Positions 13,239-27,027 are shown, counted from the stretch's first letter. The stretch is 64,000 nucleotides of DNA from Balaenoptera acutorostrata (GCF_949987535.1 NC_080078.1:53408207-53472206); one strand, 5' to 3'. The notes: generated from the sequence alone by a model not told the origin. Program-made: numbers and translations.

Positions 13239-13365
13239 CTGGCCGGAAGGACACCGGTCTCACTGGTCATCACTTGAGAGCTTGAGGGTTGGGGGGAGTA
13301 AAGTTGGGGGAAACAGAGGGATCCTCATGGCAAGTTTCCGACAAGAATGAGGAGGAACCGTCCCC
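13239..13365 (-). CDS. PLCB1: PLCB1 alternative C-terminal exon (isoform b tail) with stop at 13272-13270
   Basis: Minus-strand exon with acceptor CTTTTTTTCCACACAG and a candidate donor CGGCCAG|GTAGGA at 13238, giving about 127 bp. The coding part is 13365-13270: GDGSSSFLSETCHEDPSVSP, then NFTPPNPQALK, then TGA and directly another TGA. I recognise it as the proline-rich PLCB1b tail. Compared with the human b tail as I remember it (GEG... and a final Trp), the second residue is Asp and the Trp codon is replaced by a stop, making the tail 31 instead of 32 residues. The proline-rich b tail is reported to direct PLC-beta-1b to the sarcolemma in heart cells, whereas the a tail ends in a PDZ-binding motif. 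The remainder of the exon after the stop would be 3' untranslated sequence. The exact donor is inferred. Confidence 0.9.
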
Positions 13366-13799
13366 CTGTGTGGAAAAAAAGGGAGGCTGTCATTTTTGTG
13401 ACATTGAAACTGATTTCTGAGTCATCTTCTGTTTCAAATTATCTGTCTGGGAGTTCTCTTGGAGTGCCTTTTAGAATGGAGATTTAAAACCTCAAGCTCC
13501 TTTATCTACTTCAACATTTCCCATCACAAATGCAATGGAATTGGCAATTGAATTCTCTTTGGTTCTTCTCTACCTTTGTAGGAATTAGATGTTAAATATG
13601 ATCACAACTACTACTTTTGAGAAATTCTCCACAAAATCCCACTACTGTCAAGAAACCTGAGAAAAGACTGCACTCAGTCATGGACAGCAGTTGAACAATG
13701 CAGCCCAATGAGTCTGAGCTTAATGGCTTTACTTTTCTCTCTCCAAGAGAGAGAACTATTTTTTAACACACAAAATTAGTTTTGTTAGCCCTCGACATG

Positions 13800-14540
13800 T
13801 TTCATTCAAAAAATATGTATTGAACACCAACTACGAGCCAGGCATTGTTCCTGGATGCTTAGAACTCAAGAGCACCAGTGAACAAAACTGTCAAAGCCCC
13901 TGCTATCATGGAGCTCACATTCTAATGGGGAGGGACCAATGCTGAGTGACACACTTAAGAAAGAATTCAATGACCTAATGAGAGGTGACAAATGCTATAA
14001 ACACCAGAAAGTAGAGCAGAATAAAAGGGAAAGGAGATGCCAGGGATGGGAGAGTGGTGGAGGGTGGTGTAAACTTAATAGTGGTCATGGAAGGCCTTTT
14101 TGAGAAGACAGATTTGAGTAAAGACTTGAAAGACAGGAGAGAGTTGCCCAAGCATACACTTGGGCAATGAACATTTTGGGCAGAGGAAAGAGTCTGTGCA
14201 ATAGCCCAAGGTGGCACTGTCCTGGCTTGTTGGGGCCCAGCAGGGAGCCCAGGATGGCCTGAGCAGAGAATAGGTCAATGAGGAGATAAAGAGGGGTTGC
14301 AGCTGAGTGGGGTCAGATCATGTCAGACCTTGCAGACTTTTATTCTGAGAAATATGGGAGCCATAGAAGGGTCTTGAAGAGAGGAGTGGCCTGATTTATG
14401 TTCTCAAAGGATGACTCTGGCTGCCACCTTGGGAATTGATTGTGAGTGGCCACACGTGGAAGCAAGGAGACCCCTTAGGAGGCTGTTTAGAAATCCAGGT
14501 GATAGATGGCGGTGGCTTTGGCTAGGATGGTTTACCTGCA
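13800..14540 (-). mobile_element. L2 fragment
   Basis: Starts with the complement of an L2 3' end (TATGTATTGAACACCAACTA, GCCAGGCATTGTTCCTGGAT, CATGGAGCTCACATTCTAAT) and runs on into the antisense of the L2 coding region (GGAAGGCCTTTTTGAGAAGA, GCCATAGAAGGGTCTTGAAG). Confidence 0.85.
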
Positions 14541-14879
14541 GTTGGCAGCTTAACAATTATAAAGATGTCCTAACTGCTTCATAGTATTTTGCAAGTCCTA
14601 GGGTTGCTTTGATTCCATTGAAAACAAAGACCCCTGTAAAAAATTTAAGAATTAAAACAGCTCATTTTGTATTTCCCAAAACCTAGTGAAATCCTTTTCA
14701 ACTAAAGCTAGAAGTTAACATATTTCCTGTTTTCTGTATGTCACAGAAAAACATGTACATTCTGCTGGCTACTATCTTAGACATGATTTTCCATATACTA
14801 GCATGATTAACTAGGTCAAAATCTATTTTGATGCCCAAATGGTTAAACACTCTAAGATTCCCCCCAAGTGTATCAAGTT

Positions 14880-14911
<32 letters not shown>

Positions 14912-14912
14912 G
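14880..14912 (+). repeat. TG dinucleotide repeat
   Basis: GTGTGTTTGTG followed by uninterrupted TG units. Confidence 0.95.
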
Positions 14913-16207
14913 AAATGGCCATAGAGAATATGTAGTGGAGAATCTATCTAAACTATCAGAAATGTGATGAACTATTTACTATTCTATCATAAATATTAGC
15001 AAAAGATAAAACCAATTCTATTGATAAAACTCTTTGAAATATTAAAATATTATTTGTCTTGGTTTCAGCTACAAATTCAAATTCCTTGTCAAATTCAAAG
15101 ATTATCCTCAGCAAATGATTATAATAAATGCAGAAGCTTGTGTCAATTGATTTTTGTTGACAGAAAATGTATAATCAGGACTCTAAGTGGTAGATTTGTT
15201 ACATTAATTTGGCTTTAGGCATAATACATGGAAAATAGAGAAAGTGACTTGCTCTGAGAAATTGCTTTCCTATTTTGAACTGAAACTTTCTTCAGCATAT
15301 GCCCTTTTGCATTAGACTTTTCTCTAGTCTCCACATACTGCTTCATCAAATATTTCAAAGCACTAATACATTTCCTCTTTGGATATTCTACAGGTAAATG
15401 TTTCTCTTGGTTTGAGTTTGGCCATTCTTCCCCTTAAAATGTTGAGGGTCATAGAAAAATCAGATAGTGGTTTCCTGAGATCAATTAAATTTTTACATTT
15501 AATAATGTGTTTGACTATTTTTGTTATGCTGGTTATACCAAAGCTGGGGTTTAAAAACAAACTAGAGATACATTTGGAACAAAACGTCTAATGCATGTTG
15601 GTAAAATTCATATAAATTGTGCACAATGACAGGCACACGGAGTAGAAACAGAAGTAAACCCCAAAGGTTTTGTGGGCTATCCATGGTTGTGGACTTCCAT
15701 TTTATGGTAGGAAGGCAGATGAAAGTCAATGAGATTGAAGTCCATCTCATCCTATCCCTGATGCTAAACTCAGTGCTTGTTGGGAAGACTCAACTCCATC
15801 AACACAAACACTGGCTACTCTAGCAGGTTGTGGGTATTGTCTTTGGATCCCCTCCCCTCCATCCAATATGCCCATCACCATACTCCCATATTTTCTCATC
15901 TTTAGCAAAGGAAAATAAAGACAAAAGAAGGGGAAAGAAAGTTAACGGGATAGAGAAAAGGGGGAGGAATCAATGGCATCCATGGGAATCTCATTTCCAA
16001 TTCTATTTAAATCTCAAACTCAGTTGTCTTGCAGGGACCAACAGATAACAGAAATCCATGAAGCAGCCTGGGGAATGCCCTGCAGGCCTAAGGAGCAGCC
16101 TCCTCTCCACTCTAGAGATTTGTTTCCATGTTGGATCCCTGTAATCATATAATCTAATTTTTAAAAAGAAAAAATAATTAATAAGAAAATTTCTGATTTA
16201 AAAATAA

Positions 16208-16477
16208 TAGTGTGATGATTTTGTAATGTGCCAACTTGGCTAGGCTGGACATATGCCAGGGTTTCCTTCCTGTATGTTCCCAGTTAGAGTGGGTTACAAG
16301 GAAGACTCTCCCAAGAGTTGTAGGGCTGATGAGAGAGGCAGCAGCCACTTTGTAACACACATGCACTATTGCTGATCTGTTGACTTGTCTTGTTGGGGTG
16401 AAGCAGCAACTGGGCCTGTAATCACTTTTCCTTCTCCTTAGGTCTTCCTTTAGTTTTTCTGACTCCTGGATCAGGTG

Positions 16478-16518
<41 letters not shown>

Positions 16519-16757
16519 TCAGCTCTGTGACAGAATTTCAGCTTCTGCAGGTTATCCTAGTTACCAAGCCCATGCATGGTCTTCTCTTCCAGACTGCCTG
16601 CCTGCCTGCCTGCCAGGGTCCAGCATTAGATGGAGAGATGGCCTTGTGGAGATTTCATAGTCTGCCCCCACAATTACATGAGCTAATTCCCTGTAACACA
16701 CACACATAACCTGCTACTGGCTCTGCTTCTCTAGTTGAACCCTGACTGATACAGATG
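16208..16757 (+). mobile_element. Old interspersed repeat (family not named)
   Basis: Starts TGATGATTTTGTAATGTGCC with AACTTGGCTAGGCTGGAC and ends TCTAGTTGAACCCTGACTGA-TACAG, the start and end of a common old mammalian repeat. A TG microsatellite and a CTGC repeat (16584-16613) are inside. Confidence 0.65.
16478..16517 (+). repeat. TG dinucleotide repeat
   Basis: Nearly uninterrupted TG units inside an old interspersed repeat. Confidence 0.95.
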
Positions 16758-17539
16758 TTCAAATGATGTCCAAACTGATACTAAATCAAACATTTTAGAA
16801 ACACTATGTGGGAATTTTATATTTCTGTTAATGGCTGGTTAGGTTATTTGGGCCATGTTTCTCACTGAAAACAACTAGAAAAGATGAACTTGATATTAAA
16901 AACTATATTATTTAAAGAAACTAAGAATCACAAAAATTTAAAGAATATCAGGCCCAAACTCCAAGGAACATCAAACCTAGACAGGTAACAAGCAGGGAAG
17001 CTGCTTTTGTCCTGAGGGGCTTTTGCTAATGCTGGATATTTTGAATTCATCTTTTGACAGCCTTCTAGGATGAGGACAAGATTCAAACCCTGTGGCTGGC
17101 CAGGAATGAGGAATCTCACAGGAAAATGTCCTTACTATAAGCCAGACACACAAACTGTAGATTTGAAAATAAACCAAATAGAACTTCTAGAATTACATAA
17201 AATACAAAAGATATATATAATTAACTCAGTGGATGAGTGAAGTAGCAGTATAAACAAAGAATTAGGGAATTAGAATAAAGGTCAGAAAGAAAATTGTCCA
17301 CAGGTACCATAGAGAGACAAAAAGATGGAGTATACTAGAACGAGTTAAAAGAGGAGATAGAATAAGAAGGTCCATTTTATTTTATATGTAAATAATGTGA
17401 TGGAAGGAAATTTTTAGAAAGTGTGATGGAAGCCAATTTACTGACATGATAGCTGAGTTTTTACAGAACTGATGAAAGCTATCCATCCAGCCACCTCAAA
17501 TGCATATTTAGATACATTATAGAAATTTGCATAAAACAT

Positions 17540-17900
17540 AAGAAAAAATTCTAAATGCAAGCAAAGGAGGAAAAATACAAGTTATCACCAAAAGAATTAC
17601 ACTAAGACTCACAATTAGCTTCTCAGTAACAAGAGAGACCAGAGGACAGTAGAATCTCATCTTCAATGTGCTGAAAGAAAATAGCTGCCAACCTAAAATT
17701 TTATACCCAGTGAAAATATCATTCCAGAATAAAGGTAACATAAAGACATTTTTCAGAAAGTAATGAAAACAAACAAACCAAAAAACCCAAGGAGTTTACC
17801 ACCAGTAGACTGTATAAAAGGAACTTCCAAAGGATGTAGAAGATAATGATCCCAAATGGATGATCTGAGACACAAGAAAGAATATCCAGCTAAGAAGCTT
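17540..17900 (+). mobile_element. L1-like fragment
   Basis: ATTTTATACCCAGTGAAAAT, then TAAAGACATTTTTCAGA and TTACCACCAGTAGAC resemble internal sequence of old L1 elements. Subfamily and limits are not certain. Confidence 0.6.
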
Positions 17901-18143
17901 GTGAATGAACACTGCCTGTATAACATAGAATAATAATGTCTTATGGGTTTAGAAATCTATAGAATTAAAGTAAATTTCAAAAATAAATCAAGAGGAGAAA
18001 AACGGAGTTAAAAAACTGTTTTAATATTTGAGTATTGCCCAAAGGAAATCAAGCATGTCTAAGTTTTATTTTCAAGAAAATAGTGAATGACTGTATATTT
18101 TTTAAAAGGCAATTCTTCACACTGAAACAAAGGAGAAGGAAAT

Positions 18144-18148
<5 letters not shown>

Positions 18149-18182
<34 letters not shown>
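18149..18182 (+). repeat. CA dinucleotide repeat
   Basis: Uninterrupted CA/AC units. Confidence 0.95.
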
Positions 18183-18184
<2 letters not shown>

Positions 18185-21119
18185 GCAAAAAAGCAAACCA
18201 CTGGCTAGGTCAGCCAAGCCTTGACAAAGAGTAAAACATAAAAGGTAAGCAGCCAGTTAGCACTCTTTGGTCTGGCTTTTAAGAGAGGGTCCAATGGTTG
18301 CTGGCAGGGAGAATGCACGTTTCCCCATCAAGCAGCAGAGGATTAGAGGAGGCACAAGTGAATCACGGAAAAGAGAAGCATCTACTTTAAATCTCCAAGG
18401 TAGTCTCTTTCTCCCGGAGCACTGGGAAGGCAGGACTGAAATAGCTGCATTTAGGGTTGTCTCAGGACCCAGCGGTGGGTCTGACAAGACTAACTTCATG
18501 CAGAGGGATGAGTCACTCATCCTGTTACAAAGATGTAGGCAGGGAAAGGAGGAAGATCAGTCTATATTCCCCTGGTGGAGGAAAAAATAAAGTCAGTAGC
18601 TACATGATGAGATGTTTTTTGGGTAGAAATTAAAATGCCCTAAAGCTCCTTGGAATTCTCTCTTGCTGATGAGCTATATTAAAACAGAAAACCTGTGTGC
18701 TAAGAAGCATCAAAGACAAATTAAGTGTCAGACAAAAAGTAAATTACACATTTATCGACTGTTTTATGAGGTTATGGAGACGGTTCGTTAAAAAGTCCCC
18801 TCAAAAGATGATTCTTCTTGTAATGAGAGCCCGTAGCTGCAAAGTGATCAATAGACATTGGAATAATCGCAGCAGATTCAGGGCAACTCCTGACTAACGA
18901 TGTTTCAACATGTTAAAATAAATCTCTTTGAAGTGTTCAGGAAAAAGGCAGAACGTCCTTTTTATAATGAATCAATTCCGAGTTGAACACAACCACAAAA
19001 TGTGTGTTTCTTTGCAGTGGCAGTTGGGTCCTTCAGTTTTTTCTAACACCATTTGTACACATAAACCCTTTCCTATTGGCTTTGGCAAACCCAGGTATGG
19101 AAATCCCAAGGAAACCAATTATGTCACTGAGTTGAAAGACTGGTTAGAGTTTATTGTGTTCATCTTAAGAACTCTGAAGCTATGGATTTCATAGCTTCAA
19201 ACAAAGCTGAAAACAGCATACATTCAGGGACTGAATCAAATATCTCACTGCTAAGAAACATGCAGCTGAACATTTCTCCAGGATTTAGAACTCTACTGAA
19301 AAGGAGCTGAGTATTCTCTTTTAAGGACTTTATAAATTTCAGTGGGACTTATGTACAGGAATGAAAGACATAATTTTATGTCAAATTGAGAGCCAAAATG
19401 TTTATCTATTGTATAAGTTGCCTCTAAGGATCACCTACTTCCAATTTCTTCAACTCCTTTAAAAATTACATACAAAAGGAAAAGACTCACTGAATCTCTT
19501 TTTGAATGGGAAAAATGGACTCTACACATAAACTTTCACATTGTGGGGCTGGCCTAATTTGGTCCCCTACAAAATACAGACCAGCAGGATGGAAGTTCTT
19601 CATCCATGCGTGTAAATGAAATGGACTTTTAACCTGGTTTGGATTGAGGCACATTGTTCTGTTCTGTAGCATGATGGTAAAAACGTTTGGAACTTGAGTT
19701 GATCCTTCCAGATCATAAGTATGGTTGAGTAAAAAGCTACTCTTTCAATTAATCTACATCTGTTAACTTGCTCTAAATCTAGCCAGAACTCCTTGCCACT
19801 GAAGAACTATTGTCTTTCACCAATTGGATTTTTAAATTTCTTTGGTTAAAAAATTTTTTTATACTTGTTTGTTCACTTTTAAACAAACAAGTTGTTTGGT
19901 TACCAAATGCTTGGAAAATCACACAGATTGTGATTGGGGTTCAGGACAACTGCAAATAGTGACACTAGGAGAAAACAGGAATGGAAAAAGAGCACCCTCC
20001 TTGTTTAAGAGGAGGTTAGGAACATAAAACATATGATCACATTAGTTAGAATAAGTAGATAAAGAGGAAGTAAATGTTATAATCGACAGTAAGGTGAAAG
20101 ACACTGATGAATGGGAAGAGACATGATGCCATATAGTGTATGTTTTTGCCATAAGTGAAAGATTAGCCTTTCTTGGTTTCTAGTTGAAAACTGCTTATCC
20201 CACCTAAAAAACACTTGAAGGAGGAACTCTATTCCCCTTGGCTACTTCTGGCAAAGTTTGGCATGCTTTCCTCTTCATAAGAAGACTGAAACTATCTTTA
20301 ATATTACCTACTACAGTGTCAACTCAATTTCTTTGTCCAACACTGAGTGATGGAACAGTTCATAAATTTCTAGATGAAATAAAATCACCCTGTCTTCTCA
20401 TCGTTCTGACTGAATGGAACTCACTCAGTTAACCTCTTTTATAGATACTTCTGGTCATTCATTTCCTTGAGTTGCTCCTCTTTCTATTTTGTTTCTATTT
20501 TTGTTAATTTCCCTCATATCTATGTCAGGCTTCAAAGGCTACTCCAATACTGATGTGAAGAGGGATTATTTCAAAGCCAGTGCTGTTCTATTTCTGGTCC
20601 ATATCCAGTAATTATAGGAGCACAGATAACTGCTCTGCTGGCCTGGCCTTTCATTTGCTCAGTTTGCCATCCCGTGTTTTGGTCTTTCTCCACATGACCT
20701 ACACGTGATCTTATTGTTTTATTCCACTGTTTATTATTGCTCTTTCTGGTCACGGTCATTTCCCTTTATTAGCCACTGTGACTTACAATATTAACAGTCA
20801 TGGTTTCTTATTATATTATTAAAGTCATGGTTCCAAAGCACAAAATTTTTAGGCCCTGAAGAAAACCTCTCAATAAATGCTTTAGTTTGACGTGGAACCA
20901 ACAATCTTCAAGGGCAACCTTCAAATCCAGACACACTAAGATGGTCATTAAAAGCAGCCTCATGGGTGAAAAGCAAAGAGAAATCATTGTGGTACCTATT
21001 TACAGTCAAAAATAAAGGCAACAGAATGACTAAAAATTCATAGAAACACTTCAGATCTCTTTCTCAGGGGCCAAAAAAGAAATGGAAAATTGCTATACAT
21101 ATGGTAGGGTGCACACTGT

Positions 21120-21705
21120 TAATTACCTATCCAACTTTTATCTCTCCTCTATTTTTTTGATAAGAAAACATCAGTTTTGTTCAGGTACCTGGTGATCGTG
21201 GAATTGAGGAGAAGGTGAAATCCCTCTACCCTTTTGAGTAAGTCTTAATTACTCTAAGCCAATCATGAAAATTACATTCTTATGCTCATAATTGGTTTAG
21301 GAATGGACATGGACACAATTCTAGCCAATGAGGGGAGGTCTACTGAGGAGATTTAGGAAAGTTTTCCTCAAACCTATAATCAGTTACAAGATGAAGACAC
21401 TCCTTTTTCTGGCTTTGAATAGTTTTCTGTAAGGTTATGATGCATGGAGCTAAGGCAGCAGTCTTATGACTGTGGGTTTACAGCCTGGGGATGAAAGGCA
21501 ATAAACTGAGATAACACTGTGGAAATTCTGAAAAATACCCTGATTCTTGATGAGGTTATTGAACCACTAAATTAACTATTCTTCAAGTTTCAATACCTCT
21601 GAACTCCCAGTAATGTGACTTACTAAATGATATTATTGCTTAAGCCAGTTTTAATTGGGTTTTCTGTAAAGCTGCTGTTGAATACACCCTGACTGATAAA
21701 TTATC
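21120..21705 (+). mobile_element. Probable old LTR-like repeat
   Basis: The right end GAATACACCCTGACTGATAA and the general build resemble old LTRs. Boundaries and family are uncertain. Confidence 0.4.
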
Positions 21706-23345
21706 CAACAGTTATTAGTTCTTCTAATGTTTTGTTATATCCAATGAAGAAATTTACTACTAAATTTGATTTTAATCATGGTGAGCTAGAGCAGTAACAT
21801 AAAATCTTTGTAGGGTTATTTATACTGAGATTTATGTAATTTAAACACATTTGTGATTACATTTTATTTATGAGTAAAGTAGTTGACATTTTTGGACAAA
21901 AATGAAAACAAAACAAAACTGTGTGGGAATAACAATATTTTCCAAGAGAGATGTTTTAGAAATATAAAAATTGGCTAATGAAATATCAACCATAAGTTAA
22001 GTATACCATACCAGTGTACAAAGTAATGACAAATTGAAATTCAGACAACATGGATTGAAAATGTATGTATTTGAATATATCACTCATTATTCTTAAGGTG
22101 TTTCTGAAATTTCAGTCAAACCTGGATCTTTGGCTCCAAACATTTGAGCATTTAAAAAAAAATCAATCCTAAATGGAAAATACTGCAAAGTCTAAAATTA
22201 TGTTAAAATGTACTCTACCTTACTAATGCATAATCAACTTGAGAAGGTTGTTAAGAATATTTAAATTGTATTTATAAAAAACCATAAAAAACATGTATTT
22301 TTTATATAAAAATTAAAAACATAATTTTTATTTATATAAAAAACATAAAAATGAGCAGCATATCTCAATAATTATTAATTCTTAGATTTTCACTACTGTA
22401 TGAGAAAGTAGTATACACTACTGTATACTACTGTATATTCCCAAGCCTAAAAACTTTGTGTTAAAAATATTAAATAAATGTTCTGCCCAATAAATAAGAG
22501 CAGAAACAACCACAAAATATATATTTTAAATTAGCCACAAGCAATCTATAAGAAGTATATTGAACAGACTATACAATGAAACAAAACTAACATTTGATCT
22601 TTGCAGAAATGTAATACCAGTGTCTTTTAGAGTAGATATTTTAAACTGCAGATTGAAGAACAGGAAAACTGAAAAGCACGTTTTTCACAACAGAAAAATA
22701 TTCAATGATGAATCAAAATGGATAGAATGATCTAAAACCGAGATTATGCTAACCTGAAAGTATTTGATTTACAGATATTCAGTTGGTTTAAAGTTAATAT
22801 TCATGGAATGATTGATTTTGACCAAATAAGCATAAGGTAATTTTAAAGTCGAGCCCCAATAAACTATTATAATGGGGGAAAAAACTTTTGTTTTTTTCTG
22901 GTTTACGAAAATATCTTGTTAGATTAAAAACCAGGGTGAATTTGGTACAAGACATCCTCTGCTGGACAAAGTCTGCCATTACAATATTACATCATCTATT
23001 TAGAGCTGAAGAAACTTGTCTAATTTCTCTCTTTCCTGGTGGGGAGGTGGTAGTGGTGGGGGGGGGGAAGTGTGCTTTAAAAATATCCATGCCTGAGCTA
23101 CATCCCAGACCAATTGAAACCAAATCTCAGGATCTGGGTTTCGTGCATTTGCAATTTTTAAAGATGACCGGTGATAAGTGCTTACTGAATATTGCTATCA
23201 AGATTTTTACCATCATTGAGAAAGTTACATGAGTTTCACATGCAAGAACTGGTCTGAGACTGTGTGAGACATACCTGAACTAGGGAGGTTTTATTCTAAT
23301 TAAATGGAAAGAAAATGAAATCACTGTGTATTATTATTCCATTCA

Positions 23346-23438
<93 letters not shown>

Positions 23439-24033
23439 CTATAAGAAAGTTACAAAGAAAGTCATTTTCATCTAAACATTCAAGTGAATGTTTTCAGAAA
23501 AAATAAAAGCTTTTCAGATCTGTGGCATATGTTTATTTCATATCCTGGTCAAGAACTGACCTTATAAGGGTAGGAGACTGCAAGTATTGAAGCTGGGTGA
23601 TGGGTACACAGGGGGTGGGTGTGAGGTGATCGATGGATTATACCATTCTCATATTTTTGTTAATGTTTGAAAATGTCCATAATACCAATTTAAAAATTAA
23701 TGAAAAACCTTTGGAGGTTGCCACCTCTCTACCATTGGTGACAACTAAAGGTTCTTTTGCGGAAGGTCCCCTTGACATCATGTTTCTGGGTTCCTGACTC
23801 TAGAAATGATTCTTAACGTCTATCTTCAGATGAACCTTTCTACATAGAGGTTTGCAATTAAACTTGCAGAAACACTGATTACAGACTGGCTGCTCTGGGA
23901 AGTAGCTCTGCTGGGTGTTGGTGAAAAAGAGTTACAATGAAGCATGGCTTTTCTCTCCATAGGCTCACATGGTATTTATCAAACATTCATACATGGTTTG
24001 CAAAAGAGAGAGAGATTCATCGGCATGACATAC
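23439..24033 (-). other. PLCB1: PLCB1 intron of 595 bp
   Basis: Short intron between two coiled-coil exons. Part of it (about 23540-23700) resembles the 3' end of an old L1 element, with the AATGTTTGAAAATGTCCATA-type tail seen in L1M ends. Nothing else was recognised. Confidence 0.9.
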
Positions 24034-24091
24034 CCTCTTGATGTACTGCACTACCTCCTGGATGTATGACCGGATCATCTCTGTCTTTTCC
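24034..24091 (-). CDS. PLCB1: PLCB1 exon: 58-bp coiled-coil exon
   Basis: Short minus-strand exon, acceptor GCTTTCAG, donor AAGAGG|GTATGTC. G completes Glu, then EKTEMIRSYIQEVVQYIKR. It continues the distal helix of the C-terminal domain, with hydrophobic residues at heptad spacing (M, I, Y, I, V, V, I). The exon ends in phase 0. It is too short to be seen as a separate open frame and is supported by phase continuity and by my recognition of the family sequence. Confidence 0.95.
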
Positions 24092-24705
<614 letters not shown>

Positions 24706-24753
24706 TTAATACATTTACATACACAAATACATTGTAATGAGAATGAAGGCTTA

Positions 24754-24855
<102 letters not shown>

Positions 24856-24957
24856 CTATTTTACATTATCACAAACAAAGCACCTTTTCCCTTCCTCTCC
24901 CTCCACATCAAACAATAGTATCTGAAGTTAGAAAATCTGATGTTTAACAATAGTTAA

Positions 24958-25300
24958 GGGACTTCCCTGGTGGCACAGCAGCTAGGAATCTGCCTGCCAG
25001 TGCAGGGGACACGGGTTCGAGCCCTAGTCCGGGAAGATCCCACATGCGTGGAGCAACTAAGCCCGTGCACCATAGCTACTGAGCCTGCACCCTGGAGCCC
25101 GTGAGCCACAACTACTGAAGCCCGCACGCCTAGACCCCATGCTCCACAACAAGAGAAGCCACCGCGATGAGAAGCCCACACACTGAGATGAAGAGTAGCC
25201 CCCACTAGCCACAACTAGAGAAAGCCCGCACACAGCAATGAAGACCCAATGGAGCCAAAAATAAATAAATAAATAGATTAATTTTTTAAAAAAACAAAAA
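24958..25300 (+). mobile_element. CHR-type SINE, full length, antisense to PLCB1
   Basis: Starts GGGACTTCCCTGGTGGCACA, has ACACGGGTTCGAGCC and ends in AATAAATAAATA and A-rich sequence. The 12-bp duplication AACAATAGTTAA is found at 24946-24957 and 25301-25312. It lies about 125 bp upstream of a coding exon of PLCB1. Confidence 0.95.
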
Positions 25301-26189
25301 AACAATAGTTAAAACCATCAGACATCTTACATAGGCAATAAGGACATAATTTTCAACCATTACATTATCTAGGTTTTAATATGAAATTCTTCTTCTTATC
25401 TGTTGCTAATTAAACAGGATTTCTTAAATTATTGGGTTAGTTACTGCAGCTTGTCTTTGCCAAGTGCAAAGACAACGAACAGTGTGGACCCAGGTACCAA
25501 TCCCCACTCTATGACTCACTACAACTATGACTTTGTTTATGGAGCCTATATTTTCTGAACCTACATTTTCTTGGTTATAAATGAGATAATCAATGCCTTT
25601 ATATCTTGGAGGTACTATGAAGCTTAAAATAAAACTGAGTGCGATACAAATGTAAGATGTAATCAACTGTAAATTATAATTCTTGGTTTCCAGCTTCCAT
25701 TCCTTGCTTAATTGCTTCAAGAATGACATGAGTTACCCATCTTAGAAACTGATGTTTGTGTCCTGTGTGGGTAACTTCCAAAGAACATTGGAAATTCTCT
25801 TCTGTGCTACCATTTTGAATTTTGAATACATTGCCATGATAGAAATTCTTTTATTGTCTTGCATCTATTTTCTTATCAGACCAAGCTTCAAGAGGGCAGT
25901 GACTGTGTTTTCATATCCTCAACCCTCCACACAATTTCTAGCCTTCAGTAGGTGTTCAATAAATGCTTGTCAATTATGTGAGGGTAATTGTGCCCTCCAG
26001 TCACTTCTCTTTCTTTATTCTACATGAAGAACTTACGGAACCTTCTGCCATTGCTCAGGCAGCAATAGCAACTGGACTCAACCCTTCCTACTGGAGCATC
26101 AAATAGATGGTGTGGGCTTCCTATGAAAGGTCCATTCTGTTCCCCAGAGATGGAGATTCTCAGATACAGCAGACTGAGTTAACCAGTTA

Positions 26190-26275
26190 TATATATATAT
26201 CTATCTATATATAGATAGATATATAGATAGATATAGATATATAGATATATATATATATATAGATATATATATAGT
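26190..26275 (+). repeat. TA / GATA compound microsatellite with palindrome
   Basis: Alternating TA, CTAT and GATA units. The piece 26194-26225 is a perfect 32-bp inverted repeat able to fold into a hairpin. Confidence 0.9.
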
Positions 26276-26289
26276 AGCTATGACAGTAC

Positions 26290-26560
26290 CAAGGCAATAT
26301 AATCATAACACTAGCAAACTTTCATTGGTAATTTACACATGCCAGGCATAGTTTGAAGAGTTTTAAATGTATTAACTTATTCAATCCTAAGAATTGTCCT
26401 GTGAGGTAAGAGCTATTGTCCTCATTTTACATATGAAGATACTGACGCACGGGACTCAAGTTCTGGGCTCGCGTACTTGGTGGTACTTGGCAGAGCTGGG
26501 TACAAACCCAGATAAATCAGCCTCCGCAGCTTGTGGCCTTCACCACTCTCCCAAGCTGCC
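26290..26560 (-). mobile_element. MIR SINE, reverse
   Basis: ATGCCAGGCATAGTTTGAAG, TATTCAATCCTAAGAATTGT, CCTGTGAGGTAAGAGCTATT, CTCATTTTACATATGAAGAT and GCAGAGCTGGGTACAAACCC are the reverse of MIR. Confidence 0.85.
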
Positions 26561-27027
26561 TTTTGTTGTGATTTTAGAAATTGTTTTAAAAACCTCTTCT
26601 TATCTAAGAGAATAAAAGAAATCGAGGGAGAAATTCTCTCACAGAATTACCATAAAGAATCCACATTAACTTGACATTAACATGAAATTTGATGCACTCA
26701 TCTGTGAAGTGGATTAAATCTGAACAAATATAACTGGAGCTTGGGCCAGCAGAAAGCCTATTTGAAATCACTGAAAATCATTCAAAAGAGGTTGCCTGAC
26801 CATGACTGTCACAATTAAAGAAATCATGAAATACTGCAGTTTAGTAATGCCATTTATCAAACCGTCTAGATTTTTAAATCCCGCTGTGCAAAGACTCTGG
26901 CCATTTCCTTGAGGATTCCCGCAGCGCCTCTATTCTAGCTGAGGGTTACACACAGGGCCTTCACCTCCCCAGAAGACCTTTCTCCTCCCCCGTTCAGCCT
27001 AAGGAGTTACAGAGGGTTATCAGGGGA

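Noticed and set aside
18257..18590. Overlapping frames of 87 and 107 codons on opposite strands
   Set aside because: I tested the minus-strand frame as a candidate PLCB1 tail; it does not match either tail and lacks a suitable acceptor.
26190..26275. Regularly spaced short repeats that could suggest an array
   Set aside because: It is a TA/GATA microsatellite without unique spacers; CRISPR arrays do not occur in nuclear mammalian DNA.
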